DNA of 64,000 nucleotides, taken from Orlajensenia flava (GTDB taxonomy: Bacteria; Actinomycetota; Actinomycetes; Actinomycetales; Microbacteriaceae). The translations under genes and the position numbers were made by a program. The stretch spans positions 31,438 to 95,437 of the forward strand of contig NZ_SSSN01000012.1 of assembly GCF_004801905.1 (NCBI RefSeq). Direction: 5' to 3'. Below, one piece after another: positions 48,211-60,677 of this stretch. The notes under the pieces are model-generated. The model saw only the letters and a list, made by a program, of their open reading frames with translations, was not told the origin of the DNA and did no database searches. Numbering within the stretch: position 1 is the stretch's first letter; every line of letters begins with the position of its first letter.

Positions 48211-49275
48211 GTGTCTGAACCCACCGAGAGCACTCCCGAGGCCACGCCCGAGATAAGCGAGGCGACCGTCGACGCCGCCGTCGATGCCGCCACCGCCGCG
48301 ATCGAGGGCGCGGCCGATTCAGCGGCCCTCAGGGCGGTTCGTGCCGCGCACACGGGGGAGCACTCCCCGCTGGCCCGCCTGAACGCGACGCTGCGGACCG
48401 TGGCGCCCGAGAACAAGGCGGCGTCCGGCAAACTCGTCGGCCAGGGCCGTGCCCGCGTGAACCAGGCGTTCGCCGCCCGCGAGGCCGAGGTGCTGGCCGC
48501 CGAAGCGTCCGCGCAGCTCGAGGCGGAGCGCGTGGACGTGACCGCCGCCGCGGACCGGCACCCGATGGGGGCGCGGCATCCGCTCTCCCTTCTGCAGGAT
48601 GCCGTGAGCGACGTGTTCATCGGCATGGGCTGGGAGATCGCCGAGGGGCCGGAGGTGGAGAGCGAGTGGTTCAACTTCGACGCGCTCAACTTCGATGCAG
48701 ACCACCCCGCGCGCGCCATGCAGGACACCTTCTTCATCGACCCGCCCGAGGCGCACCTCGTGATGCGCACGCACACCAGTCCGGTGCAGGTGCGGGCGAT
48801 GCTCGAGCGCGATCTGCCCATCTACGTGCTCGCGCCCGGTCGCGTGTTCCGCACCGATGAGCTCGACGCCACCCACACGCCCGTCTTCATGCAGTTCGAA
48901 GGACTCGCGGTCGACAAGGGGCTCACCATGGCCCACCTGCGCGGCACCCTCGAGCACTTCGTCCAGGCGATCTTCGGCGAGGGCGCGCGCGTGCGCCTGC
49001 GGCCGAGCTACTTCCCGTTCACCGAGCCGAGCGCCGAACTCGACTTCTGGCACCCGACCTTCAAGGACGGCCCGCGCTGGATCGAGTGGGGCGGCTGCGG
49101 CATGATCAACCCCAATGTGCTGCGCTCGGCCGGAATCGACCCCGAGGTCTACTCCGGATTCGCGTTCGGCATGGGGGTCGAGCGCGGGCTGATGCTCCGC
49201 AACGACGTGCAGGACATGCGCGACATGGTCGAGGGCGACGTGCGCTTCTCGCAGCAGTTCGGAATGGTGGTCTGA
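48211..49275 (+). CDS. pheS: Phenylalanyl-tRNA synthetase alpha subunit
   Basis: A 354-aa class II synthetase subunit that holds the catalytic site. Motif 2/3 regions include MRTHTSPVQVRAML, APGRVFRTDELDATHTPVFMQFEG, RPSYFPFTEPSAELDFW, IEWGGCGMINPNVL and GFAFGMGVERGLML. The N-terminal 30 residues (Ala/Glu-rich) extend the usual tRNA-binding coiled coil. GTG 48211 is eight bases after TAAACT (48197-48202), which suggests a leaderless transcript. No T-box or Phe leader peptide is visible. One base separates it from pheT. Confidence 0.97.
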   Translation: MSEPTESTPEATPEISEATVDAAVDAATAAIEGAADSAALRAVRAAHTGEHSPLARLNATLRTVAPENKAASGKLVGQGRARVNQAFAAREAEVLAAEASAQLEAERVDVTAAADRHPMGARHPLSLLQDAVSDVFIGMGWEIAEGPEVESEWFNFDALNFDADHPARAMQDTFFIDPPEAHLVMRTHTSPVQVRAMLERDLPIYVLAPGRVFRTDELDATHTPVFMQFEGLAVDKGLTMAHLRGTLEHFVQAIFGEGARVRLRPSYFPFTEPSAELDFWHPTFKDGPRWIEWGGCGMINPNVLRSAGIDPEVYSGFAFGMGVERGLMLRNDVQDMRDMVEGDVRFSQQFGMVV

Positions 49276-49276
49276 G

Positions 49277-51817
49277 ATGAGAGTGCCACTGAGCTGGCTG
49301 GCCGAGTACGTCGACCTGGTGCCCGGCAGCACCCCCGAGGATATCCACGCCGCCCTGGTGAGGGTCGGGCTCGAGGAGGAGGACATCCACCGCTCCGAGC
49401 TCACCGGACCCATCGTCGTCGGCGAGGTGCTCTCCTTCGATGAGGAGCCGCAGAGCAACGGCAAGACCATCCGCTGGTGCCAGGTGCGGGTCGCGCCCGA
49501 GGGCGGGAGCGCTGCGGACACGTCGACCGGGCTCAGCACGAGTGGCGGAGACGCCGTGCGCGGCATCGTCTGCGGCGCGGGCAACTTCTTCGTCGGCGAC
49601 AAGGTGGTCGTGACCCTTCCCGGCGCGGTGCTCCCCGGCCCGTTCCCCATCGCCGCGCGCAAGACCTACGGCCACGTCTCCGACGGCATGATCGCATCCG
49701 CGCGCGAGCTCGGCCTCGGCGAGGAACACGACGGCATCCTCCGGCTGACCGAGCTGGGCCTCGACCCGGAGGTCGGCGAGGACGCCATCGCCTTGCTCCA
49801 CCTCGACGATGCCGCGATCGAGATCAACGTCACGCCCGATCGGGGCTACGCCTTCTCCATTCGAGGCGTCGCACGTGAGTACGCCCACGCCACCGGGGCC
49901 GCCTTCCGCGACCCGGCCGACGCCCAGGATCTCGGCACCTCATCGTTCCCGGTGGCGATCGACGATCGGGCACCCATCCGCGGTCGGGCCGGCGCGACGC
50001 AGTTCGTCACGCGGATCGTGCGCGACATCGACCCCACGCGTCGGACGCCCGCGTGGATGGTCTCCCGCCTCAAGCTCGCCGGGGTGCGCTCGCTGTCGCT
50101 GACGGTCGACATCTCGAACTATGTGATGCTCGAGCTCGGCCAGCCCAATCACGCCTACGACCTCGACACACTGGTCGGAGGAATCACCGTGCGGCGAGCC
50201 GAGCCCGGCGAGCACATCGTGACGCTCGACGAGAAGGACCGTACGCTCGACGCCGAAGACCTGGTGATCGCCGACGACGAGGGACCCATCGGACTTGCGG
50301 GGGTCATGGGCGGTGGGCGGACGGAGATCAGTTCCGGCAGCCGCAACGTGCTCATCGAGGCGGCCACCTTCGACCCGATCACGATCGCCCGCTCCGCTCG
50401 GCGGCACAAGCTGCCCAGCGAGGCGGCGAAGCGCTTCGAGCGCGGAGTCGATCCGCAGATCGCCGAAGTGGCGGCGGCCCGGGTCGCGCAGCTGCTGGTC
50501 GACCTCGCGGGAGGGATCGCAGATGCGGGCAACTCGCCCTTGGCGACCTCGCCGGAGCGGGAGCCGATCCTGCTGCCCGACGGCTACGTCTCGGGCCTCA
50601 TCGGCGTGGAGTACTCCGACGAGGAGATCCGCTCGACGCTCGTCGAGATCGGCGCGCACGTCGAAGCAGCGGAGGCCGGTCTCTCGGTGACCCCGCCGAG
50701 CTGGCGCCCCGACATCACCGGCAAGCACGATCTGGCCGAGGAGGTGGCCCGCATCAGCGGGTACGACCGCATTCCGGCGATCCTGCCCGTCGCGCCCCCC
50801 GGGCGAGGTCTCACCCGCGAGCAGCGCCTGCGCCGCGTCGCGGCCGACGTCCTGGCCGGTGCCGGCCTCACCGAGGTGCTCGCCTATCCGTTCGTGAGCG
50901 CCGCCGACGTCGCGGACTACGCCAGTGTGCGCGGCCCCATCGACTCCCCGGTGCGCGTGGCGAATCCGCTCGACGGCGAGCGACCGGTGCTGCGCACGTC
51001 GCTGCTGCCGGGGCTCGCCGACGTCGCCCACCGCAACCTTTCGCGCGGACTGACCGACCTCGCCGTGTTCGAGATCGGGCTGGTGTTCCTTCCTCGCGCG
51101 AACGGGACGTTCGGCAGCGCCGAACTGCCGGTCGGCAACGAGCGCCCGACGGATGAGCAGCTCGACGCCCTCGTGGGCGGAATCCCCGATCAGCCGCGAC
51201 TGGTCTCGGGGCTGCTGCTCGGAAACGCGGTCACCCGTCAGCCCGGTCAGGGTGCACTCGCCTGGGACTGGCAGGACGCCATCAGCGTCGTCCGTCGCCT
51301 GGGCGGAGCGCTCGACCTGCGGATGGAGATCGAGCAGGGCGAACACCCCGCGTTCCACCCCGGTCGCACCGCACGCGTGATCGTCGGCGGACGGACGGTC
51401 GGCTTCGCCGGCCAACTGCTGCCGGACCTGGCACAGGCGGCTGACCTGCCGCGCGTCGTCGCCGCGTTCGAGGTCGACCTCGATGCCCTCATCCGTCTCG
51501 GCCGGTCCGACGTGATCGCGACGCCCGTGCTGACGATGCCGGCCGCCACGCAAGACCTCACCCTCGTCGTCGACGATGAGGTGGCGGCATCAGCCGTTCG
51601 CTCGGCCATCGTCGAGGGTGCGGGTGCGCTGCTCGAGGACGCGCGCCTGGTCGACGACTACCGAGGTCAGGGCCTGCCTGACGGCGCGAAGAGCCTGACC
51701 TTCGCGCTCCGATTCCGCGCGGCAGACCGCACCTTGACGGCCGCTGAAGCCTCCGCGGCGAAGCTGGCCGGCGCGGCACGCGCCACGGAGCTGACAGGGG
51801 CGCACCTGCGGGAGTAA
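49277..51817 (+). CDS. pheT: Phenylalanyl-tRNA synthetase beta subunit
   Basis: An 846-aa subunit with the EMAP/tRNA-binding N-domain (IVCGAGNFFVGDKVVV, RKTYGHVSDGMIASARELGLG), the B3/4 editing region (TPDRGYAFSIRGVAREYAH, TVDISNYVMLELGQPNHAYD), a B5 domain (RHKLPSEAAKRFERGVDP), and the C-terminal anticodon-binding ferredoxin-like domain (PAATQDLTLVVDDEVA). ATG 49277 is immediately after the pheS stop. It forms the (alpha-beta)2 enzyme with PheS. Confidence 0.97.
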   Translation: MRVPLSWLAEYVDLVPGSTPEDIHAALVRVGLEEEDIHRSELTGPIVVGEVLSFDEEPQSNGKTIRWCQVRVAPEGGSAADTSTGLSTSGGDAVRGIVCGAGNFFVGDKVVVTLPGAVLPGPFPIAARKTYGHVSDGMIASARELGLGEEHDGILRLTELGLDPEVGEDAIALLHLDDAAIEINVTPDRGYAFSIRGVAREYAHATGAAFRDPADAQDLGTSSFPVAIDDRAPIRGRAGATQFVTRIVRDIDPTRRTPAWMVSRLKLAGVRSLSLTVDISNYVMLELGQPNHAYDLDTLVGGITVRRAEPGEHIVTLDEKDRTLDAEDLVIADDEGPIGLAGVMGGGRTEISSGSRNVLIEAATFDPITIARSARRHKLPSEAAKRFERGVDPQIAEVAAARVAQLLVDLAGGIADAGNSPLATSPEREPILLPDGYVSGLIGVEYSDEEIRSTLVEIGAHVEAAEAGLSVTPPSWRPDITGKHDLAEEVARISGYDRIPAILPVAPPGRGLTREQRLRRVAADVLAGAGLTEVLAYPFVSAADVADYASVRGPIDSPVRVANPLDGERPVLRTSLLPGLADVAHRNLSRGLTDLAVFEIGLVFLPRANGTFGSAELPVGNERPTDEQLDALVGGIPDQPRLVSGLLLGNAVTRQPGQGALAWDWQDAISVVRRLGGALDLRMEIEQGEHPAFHPGRTARVIVGGRTVGFAGQLLPDLAQAADLPRVVAAFEVDLDALIRLGRSDVIATPVLTMPAATQDLTLVVDDEVAASAVRSAIVEGAGALLEDARLVDDYRGQGLPDGAKSLTFALRFRAADRTLTAAEASAAKLAGAARATELTGAHLRE

Positions 51818-51830
51818 CCCACGCAGGATT

Positions 51831-51870
51831 ATTGCGTCGTTTGCACGATTGCGTCGCGGCGCGATAGGGT
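51831..51870 (+). promoter_or_regulatory. arg operon promoter with flanking direct repeats
   Basis: TTGCAC (51841-51846) and TAGGGT (51865-51870) are 18 bp apart. The nonamer ATTGCGTCG occurs twice (51831-51839 and 51848-51856), 17 bp apart, on either side of the -35. The repeats could bind a regulator such as ArgR, but they do not resemble the usual ArgR palindrome. Confidence 0.6.
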
Positions 51871-51876
51871 CGCGTC

Positions 51877-51975
51877 ATGTCCACCGCTCAGCCGTACATC
51901 TCGCGCACCGTGCGCGAGATCGTCGAGCCGAGCCGGGCCATCGTGGAGCGCCGCCGGGCCGAGCGCCGACTCTAG
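51877..51975 (+). CDS. Arginine-rich leader peptide upstream of argC (putative attenuator)
   Basis: A 32-codon ORF that starts at ATG 51877, six bases after the -10 TAGGGT, so it is probably the very 5' end of the arg mRNA and leaderless. It begins MSTAQPYISRTVREIVEPSR and ends with ERRRAERRL and TAG. Eight of 32 codons are arginine, with five in the last eight. Directly behind it lies a 45-nt nested hairpin, then argC with its own ribosome site. This is the layout of amino-acid-specific attenuation, in which ribosome stalling at Arg codons would let transcription continue. I know of no described Arg leader peptide of this type. It could instead be a small functional basic protein. Confidence 0.6.
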   Translation: MSTAQPYISRTVREIVEPSRAIVERRRAERRL

Positions 51976-52019
51976 GCGACCCCGTCGACGGCCGATCGGC
52001 CGTTGCAGCGGGTGTCGCC
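51975..52019 (+). terminator. Nested hairpin between leader peptide and argC (putative attenuator)
   Basis: GGCGAC (51975-51980) pairs with GTCGCC (52014-52019), CCCG (51981-51984) with CGGG (52009-52012), and ACGGCC (51988-51993) with GGCCGT (51998-52003) around loop gatc. About 16 pairs in three tiers start at the leader-peptide stop codon. No T-run follows, so intrinsic termination is plausible but unproven. Confidence 0.55.
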
Positions 52020-52058
52020 GGATCCTGCCTCGCACGCTCCCGACCCTAAGGTGGAACC

Positions 52059-53102
52059 ATGACGTACTCCGTCGCCGTCAGCGGCGCGTCCGGCTACGCG
52101 GGCGGTGAGATCCTCCGCCTGCTCGCGGGCCATCCCGAGTTCGAGGTGCGCACCGTCACAGCGCACCAGAATGCCGGACAGTCGCTGATCTCCCAGCAGC
52201 CTCACCTGCGTTCGTACGCCGGTCTGACACTCGAGCCGACCACGCCGGAGGTGCTCTCCGGTCACGACGTGGTCTTCCTCGCGCTGCCTCATGGTGCCTC
52301 CGCGGCGGTCGCCGCCCAGCTCGACGCCGACGCGCTCATCATCGACTGCGGAGCCGACCACCGACTCGAGAGCGCGGCCGACTGGGCGGCCTTCTACGGA
52401 GGAGACCACGCTGAGCCGTGGACCTACGGCGTGCCCGAGCTTCCTCTCGCGGTCGGGACGCAGCGCGGCGCACTCGCGTCGACCCGCCGCATCGCCGCGC
52501 CGGGCTGCAACGCCAGCACGGTCGCACTCTCGCTCGCGCCGGGCATCCGGGCGGGCGTCATCGAGGAGCGCGACCTCGTCAGCGTGCTCGCCGTCGGTCC
52601 GAGCGGTGCGGGCAGGAGCCTGAAGGCCGACCTACTGGCGAGCGAGATCCTCGGCAGCGCCAGCCCCTACGCCGTCGGCGGCGTCCATCGCCACATCCCC
52701 GAGATCCTCCAATCCCTGCGGGCGGCCGGGGCGGCGGAACCCGCCATCTCGTTCACGCCGGTGCTCGTCCCGATGGCGCGCGGAATCCTCGCGACCTCGA
52801 CGGCCCGCATCGTGCCCGGGACCGACGCAGCCGCCGTGCGCGCCGCCTGGGAGGCCGCCTATGCCGGTGAGCCGTTCGTCCAACTGCTTCCGGATGGCGA
52901 GATGCCGCGCACCGCCGACGTCCTGGGCGCCAACACGGCACTCCTCGGCCTCGCCGTCGACGAGGCGGTCGGGCGCGTCGTCGTGATCGCGGCGGTCGAC
53001 AACCTCGTCAAGGGAACGGCAGGCGCCGCCATCCAGTCCGCCAACATCGCGCTCGGCCTGCGCGAGACCCTCGGTCTCCCCGTGAACGGAGTCGCACCGT
53101 GA
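52059..53102 (+). CDS. argC: N-acetyl-gamma-glutamyl-phosphate reductase
   Basis: A 347-aa NADPH-dependent reductase, third step of arginine synthesis. The Rossmann start [18 protein letters not shown], the active-site cysteine in [17 protein letters not shown] and the HRHIPEI segment match the family. Unlike many leading genes in this window, it has a clear ribosome site (AAGGTGG, four to five bases before ATG 52059). This fits a message that starts well upstream. First structural gene of argCJBDFH. Confidence 0.97.
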   Translation: MTYSVAVSGASGYAGGEILRLLAGHPEFEVRTVTAHQNAGQSLISQQPHLRSYAGLTLEPTTPEVLSGHDVVFLALPHGASAAVAAQLDADALIIDCGADHRLESAADWAAFYGGDHAEPWTYGVPELPLAVGTQRGALASTRRIAAPGCNASTVALSLAPGIRAGVIEERDLVSVLAVGPSGAGRSLKADLLASEILGSASPYAVGGVHRHIPEILQSLRAAGAAEPAISFTPVLVPMARGILATSTARIVPGTDAAAVRAAWEAAYAGEPFVQLLPDGEMPRTADVLGANTALLGLAVDEAVGRVVVIAAVDNLVKGTAGAAIQSANIALGLRETLGLPVNGVAP

Positions 53103-54250
53103 CCGTCACATCCCCCCTGGGCTTCGAGGCCGCCGGAGTCGCCGCCGGCATCAAGGCGTCCGGTGCGCTCGACCTCGCGCTCGTCGTCAATCGAGGGCCG
53201 CTTCAGAACGCGGCGGTCGTGTTCACCAGCAACCGAGCGCAGGCCAATCCCATCCTGTGGTCCAAGCAGGTCGCCGCGGATGGAGTGGTCGGAGCCATCG
53301 TGCTCAACTCGGGCGGGGCGAACTGCTTCACCGGGCCGGAGGGATTCCAGGTCACGCACCGCACGGCGGAGGCCGTCGGCGAGGTCCTCGACATCTCTCC
53401 CGGTGACGTTCTGGTGTGCTCGACGGGGCTCATCGGGGACCAGCTCGACGGCGAGGTCCTGGCCGCCGGGGTCGTCGCGGCAGCGGCAGCACTCGCGACC
53501 ACCGGCGGAGAGGACGCCGCCCGCGCGATCATGACCACCGACAGTCGGCCGAAGACCTCGGTGCGATCAGGCGACGGCTGGTCGATCGGAGGCATCGCCA
53601 AGGGAGCGGGAATGCTCGCACCAGGGCTCGCGACGATGCTCGTTGTCATCACGACGGATGCCGCGCTCGAGCATCCCGCCCTCGACGCCGCGCTGCGTCA
53701 AGCGACGCGGGTCACGTTCGACCGCCTCGACTCCGACGGCTGCATGTCGACCAACGACCAAGTGAGCCTGCTCGCGTCGGGCGCGTCGGGCGTCACGCCG
53801 GACGAGGCCGACTTCCGGGCCGTGCTGACGGCGGTCTGCCGCGATCTCGCCGAGCAGCTGCAGGCGGATGCGGAAGGCGCCAGCCACGACATCGCCATCG
53901 AGATCATCGGCGCCGCGAGCGAGCTGGATGCTGTCGAGGTCGGCCGATCCGTCGCTCGCAACAACCTGTTCAAGGCCGCCATCTTCGGCAACGATCCCAA
54001 CTGGGGCCGGGTACTCGCCGCGATCGGCACGACGAGCGCCACCTTCGACCCCTACGACGTCGACGTGTCGATGAACGGCGTGCGCGTCTGCAGCGGCGGC
54101 CGTCCCGATCGTCCCCGCGAGGAGGTCGACCTCGCACCGCGCGCCGTCCACGTGCTGATCGACCTGCGGGTCGGCGAGGCGAGCGCCACCATCCTCACCA
54201 ACGACCTCACGCACGACTACGTGCACGAGAACAGCGCGTACGCGAGTTGA
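53099..54250 (+). CDS. argJ: Bifunctional ornithine acetyltransferase/N-acetylglutamate synthase
   Basis: A 383-aa Ntn-type enzyme that recycles the acetyl group from acetylornithine to glutamate. It cleaves itself before the nucleophile threonine in [16 protein letters not shown]. It shows [23 protein letters not shown] and [22 protein letters not shown] 53099 overlaps argC (GTGA). With ArgJ present the operon uses the cyclic acetyl pathway. Confidence 0.97.
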   Translation: MTVTSPLGFEAAGVAAGIKASGALDLALVVNRGPLQNAAVVFTSNRAQANPILWSKQVAADGVVGAIVLNSGGANCFTGPEGFQVTHRTAEAVGEVLDISPGDVLVCSTGLIGDQLDGEVLAAGVVAAAAALATTGGEDAARAIMTTDSRPKTSVRSGDGWSIGGIAKGAGMLAPGLATMLVVITTDAALEHPALDAALRQATRVTFDRLDSDGCMSTNDQVSLLASGASGVTPDEADFRAVLTAVCRDLAEQLQADAEGASHDIAIEIIGAASELDAVEVGRSVARNNLFKAAIFGNDPNWGRVLAAIGTTSATFDPYDVDVSMNGVRVCSGGRPDRPREEVDLAPRAVHVLIDLRVGEASATILTNDLTHDYVHENSAYAS

Positions 54251-54252
54251 CC

Positions 54253-55130
54253 ATGAGCGAACCCACCGCGGCCGACAAGGCCCAGACCCTCATCGACTCG
54301 CTGCCGTGGCTGAAGACCTTCCACGACGCCATCATCGTCGTCAAATACGGCGGCAACGCCATGGTCAGTCCCGAGTTGCAGAAGGCCTTCGCCGAGGACA
54401 TGGTCTACCTGCGCTACGCCGGCATCCGTCCCGTCGTGGTGCACGGGGGAGGCCCGCAGATCTCGGCGATGCTCGGCAGGCTGGGCATCGCGAGCGAGTT
54501 CCGCGGCGGCTACCGGGTGACGACTCCGGAGACGATGGATGTGGTGCGCATGGTGCTGACCGGTCAGGTGAACCGGGAGCTGGTGAGCGCCATCAATCAG
54601 CACGGTCCGCTCGCGTCGGGCATCTCGGGTGAGGACGCCGGACTGTTCACCGGGCGACGCCGCGGTGCCGTCGTGGATGGCGAGGAGGTCGACCTCGGCC
54701 TCGTCGGAGATGTCGTGGCTGTCGACCCGGCGGCCGTGATGGCCCAGCTGGATGCCGGCCGCATCCCGGTCGTCTCCTCCATCGCGCCGGACGTCGACGG
54801 TTCCGGCCAGTCGCTCAACGTCAATGCCGACTCGGCGGCGGCGTCCCTCGCCGTCGCCCTCGGTGCGGCCAAGCTCGTGATCCTCACGGATGTCGCGGGC
54901 CTGTACCGCGACTGGCCCGATCGCGACTCGCTCGTCTCCGACATCACGGCCGACGAACTGCGCGAGCTCCTGCCCTCCCTCGAGTCGGGCATGATCCCCA
55001 AGATGACGGCCTGCCTCGAGGCGGTCGACGGCGGCGTGGCCAAGGCCGCCATCATCGACGGACGCGAACCGCATTCCATCCTGCTCGAGGTCTTCACCCA
55101 GAGCGGCATCGGCACCGAGGTGGTCCCCAC

Positions 55131-55134
<4 letters not shown>
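54253..55134 (+). CDS. argB: Acetylglutamate kinase
   Basis: A 293-aa kinase for the second step of arginine synthesis, usually inhibited by arginine. It shows [10 protein letters not shown] (first Lys), [27 protein letters not shown], and [13 protein letters not shown] with [14 protein letters not shown]. An N-terminal helix of the type needed for arginine-sensitive hexamers ([17 protein letters not shown]) is present. ATG 54253 is two bases after the argJ stop. It overlaps argD by four bases. Confidence 0.97.
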
Positions 55135-58686
<3,552 letters not shown>

Positions 58687-58687
58687 G

Positions 58688-59305
58688 ATGGGCGGGCGTC
58701 CGTTCGATCGACGAGTGCTCGCACGCGACGCGGTCGAGGTCGCACCGCGGCTGCTCGGCTCCCTTCTGACCCACCGCACGACGGAGGGCTCGGTCACCGT
58801 TCGGCTGACCGAGGTCGAGGCCTATCGCGGCGACGGACAGGACCCCGGGTCCCACGCCTTCCGGGGCATGACACCGCGGAATGCGGTCATGTTCGACGAG
58901 CCCGGCCACCTGTACGCCTACTTCACCTACGGGATGCACACCTGCGTCAATGTGGTCTGTTCGCCGGCCGGATCCGCGTCGGCCGTGCTTCTCCGGGCCG
59001 GGGAGGTGGTGTCGGGAGTCGAGCTGGCGCGCGAGCGGCGAACCAGCGCACGCAACGACCGCGACCTCGCGCGAGGTCCGGCCCGCCTCACGGTCGCCCT
59101 CGGCCTCACCCTGGCCGACAACGGTTCCGACCCGTTCGCCGCTCCGTTCGAATTGACGGCGAGATCAGGGCAGCCGGCGATCTCATCGGGCCCCCGCGTG
59201 GGCGTTTCAGGTGCCGGGGGAGGGGCGGCCTACCCGTGGCGGTTCTGGGTCACCGACGACCCGACGGTGTCGATCTACCGTCGGCATCGCGCAGCGTCGG
59301 ATTGA
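58688..59305 (+). CDS. mpg: 3-methyladenine DNA glycosylase (AAG/Mpg family)
   Basis: A 205-aa base-excision enzyme that removes alkylated purines. It shows VAPRLLGSLLTHR, RLTEVEAYRGDGQDPGSHAF with the catalytic Glu, TPRNAVMFDEPGHLYAYFTYGMHTCVNVV, and NDRDLARGPARL. ATG 58688 is one base after the argH stop, so it is read from the arg message. The mpg-tyrS neighbourhood is shared with mycobacteria. Confidence 0.94.
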   Translation: MGGRPFDRRVLARDAVEVAPRLLGSLLTHRTTEGSVTVRLTEVEAYRGDGQDPGSHAFRGMTPRNAVMFDEPGHLYAYFTYGMHTCVNVVCSPAGSASAVLLRAGEVVSGVELARERRTSARNDRDLARGPARLTVALGLTLADNGSDPFAAPFELTARSGQPAISSGPRVGVSGAGGGAAYPWRFWVTDDPTVSIYRRHRAASD

Positions 59306-59312
59306 CGGCTCC

Positions 59313-59891
59313 TCAGCCCAGCACCAGCCGGACGATGGCTCCGCACAGGCATGCCCAGGTGAGGCTCGCCAGCGTCCCGATGATGAACCGCTCGCGGGCC
59401 TCGGATGCCGCCAGCTCGGTGAAGCGGCCAACACCCTTGACGGCCACGATCACGGCGAGCGCCTCGGGGAATCCTGCGATGATCGAGGCGACGACGGCGA
59501 AGCGTTCGAGCACTCCGATCGTGGCGCCTCCGCGAAGCACCTCGTGTGCCGTATGGCCCGCTGCCAGCGACGCCGGGCCGTCATCCGTCACTACGATGCC
59601 GCCGAAGACGCCCTCCCGTACGCTGCCCCGCGTGGCCAGCTGCAGCGCCAGCATGGCCGCGGGCCCTCCGCCGAACACCGCGAGAGCGGTGGAGGCGAGC
59701 GCCACAACGGCGGTGAGGATGACGGGAGCCGGCGCGCCCGCAGCCCAGGCGATGGCGACCGCCAGCAGGACGGACCCCGCGGCGAGCCAGGTCATCAGGC
59801 GATCGGGCTTGAAGAACGCGATGATCGCGAAGGTCGCTCCGGCGCCGAGGACGAGTACGAGCAGCAGCCAGAGGACGACGGTGATGATCAT
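59313..59891 (-). CDS. Membrane protein paired with SatD
   Basis: A 192-aa protein with about four to five TM segments (for example MIITVVLWLLLVLVLGAGA, WLAAGSVLLAVAIAW, and ILTAVVALASTALAVF). A central polar region (RGSVREGVFGGIVVTDDGP, HEVLRGGATIGVLERF) and a conserved-looking ARERFIIGTLASLTWACLCG follow. ATG 59891 overlaps the SatD-family gene stop (ATGA), so the two act together. I know of no defined function; GATIGVLERFAVVASIIAG suggests a small integral-membrane family found beside SatD genes. It converges with mpg at a 7-nt gap. Confidence 0.75.
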   Translation of the reverse strand: MIITVVLWLLLVLVLGAGATFAIIAFFKPDRLMTWLAAGSVLLAVAIAWAAGAPAPVILTAVVALASTALAVFGGGPAAMLALQLATRGSVREGVFGGIVVTDDGPASLAAGHTAHEVLRGGATIGVLERFAVVASIIAGFPEALAVIVAVKGVGRFTELAASEARERFIIGTLASLTWACLCGAIVRLVLG

Positions 59892-60532
59892 CGGGGGGTG
59901 GGCCTTCCGTTGTCGGGGAGAAGATGCGTTGCATTGGCGTCGAGGTCGTCGAGCAGTCGCGCGAGGGCCGGTCGTGTCTCGCGGTCGAGCTGCCACCAGG
60001 CGGCCTTGAGCCGCATGCTGACGGCCGGAGCCGAGATGTCGAGTATCTCAGCAGCCTCCTTCTGCGTGCGACCCGCCTCGAGCAGGTCGACGACCTCCCA
60101 GCCCGCATCGGTGCGACGCGCACGAGCCATGAGCAGCAGCCGGATGAGCGGTTCGACGTCATCAGCGGTCACGGAATCACCGAACGGCGTGCAGCGCAGG
60201 GCGAAGCGCGCCTCGTTGCGCTTGGCGGCTTCGACGGCATCGCGTGCCGAGATGAAGGCGGCGCCGGCTGCCTTGCGGGCAGCATCGGGAAGCGGATGGC
60301 GGACATCTCCGACCCCGAGGCCGATGCTCCAGCGCTGCTCGCGCGCGAGGTCGAGCACGATGGCGAGCGCGACAGGCGCGGACTCCGTCACGCCCTGGAT
60401 CTCATCGCCCGCGGTCTGGTCGAAGCTCAGGAGCAGTTGGGCGGCGTATCGCTCGTTCAGCAGCGTGGTGGCCGCCGGAGCGTGGTCGACGCCGGCCCGG
60501 CTACCCACCTGATCGGCGGTGATGACGAACAT
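59888..60532 (-). CDS. SatD family protein with helix-turn-helix
   Basis: A 214-aa cytosolic protein. The N-terminal half (MFVITADQVGSR, LTV-like LLSFDQTAGDEIQGV, WSIGLGVGDV) matches the SatD family. The C-terminal part holds a helix-turn-helix (RTQKEAAEILDISAPAVSMRLKAAWW), so DNA binding is likely. A clear ribosome site (AAGGGAGA) precedes ATG 60532. SatD was named in the Streptococcus sat (secretion and acid tolerance) operon; its role is not well known. The AT-rich 110 bp upstream (60540-60650) contains a possible -10 and an ACTTA...TAAGT inverted repeat that might bind it. Confidence 0.85.
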   Translation of the reverse strand: MFVITADQVGSRAGVDHAPAATTLLNERYAAQLLLSFDQTAGDEIQGVTESAPVALAIVLDLAREQRWSIGLGVGDVRHPLPDAARKAAGAAFISARDAVEAAKRNEARFALRCTPFGDSVTADDVEPLIRLLLMARARRTDAGWEVVDLLEAGRTQKEAAEILDISAPAVSMRLKAAWWQLDRETRPALARLLDDLDANATHLLPDNGRPTPR

Positions 60533-60677
60533 GCGCTCTCCCTTCAGTCTGTCGGCTGAACTCGATTCGATGAATCCCTCATGCCTATGCGACAGTGACT
60601 TAAGAATAATACCTGATCTCTCTCAACATAAGTCCCTGAACTGAAATGTCGGCCCGGCCCGATGTACTCTGGCAGGC

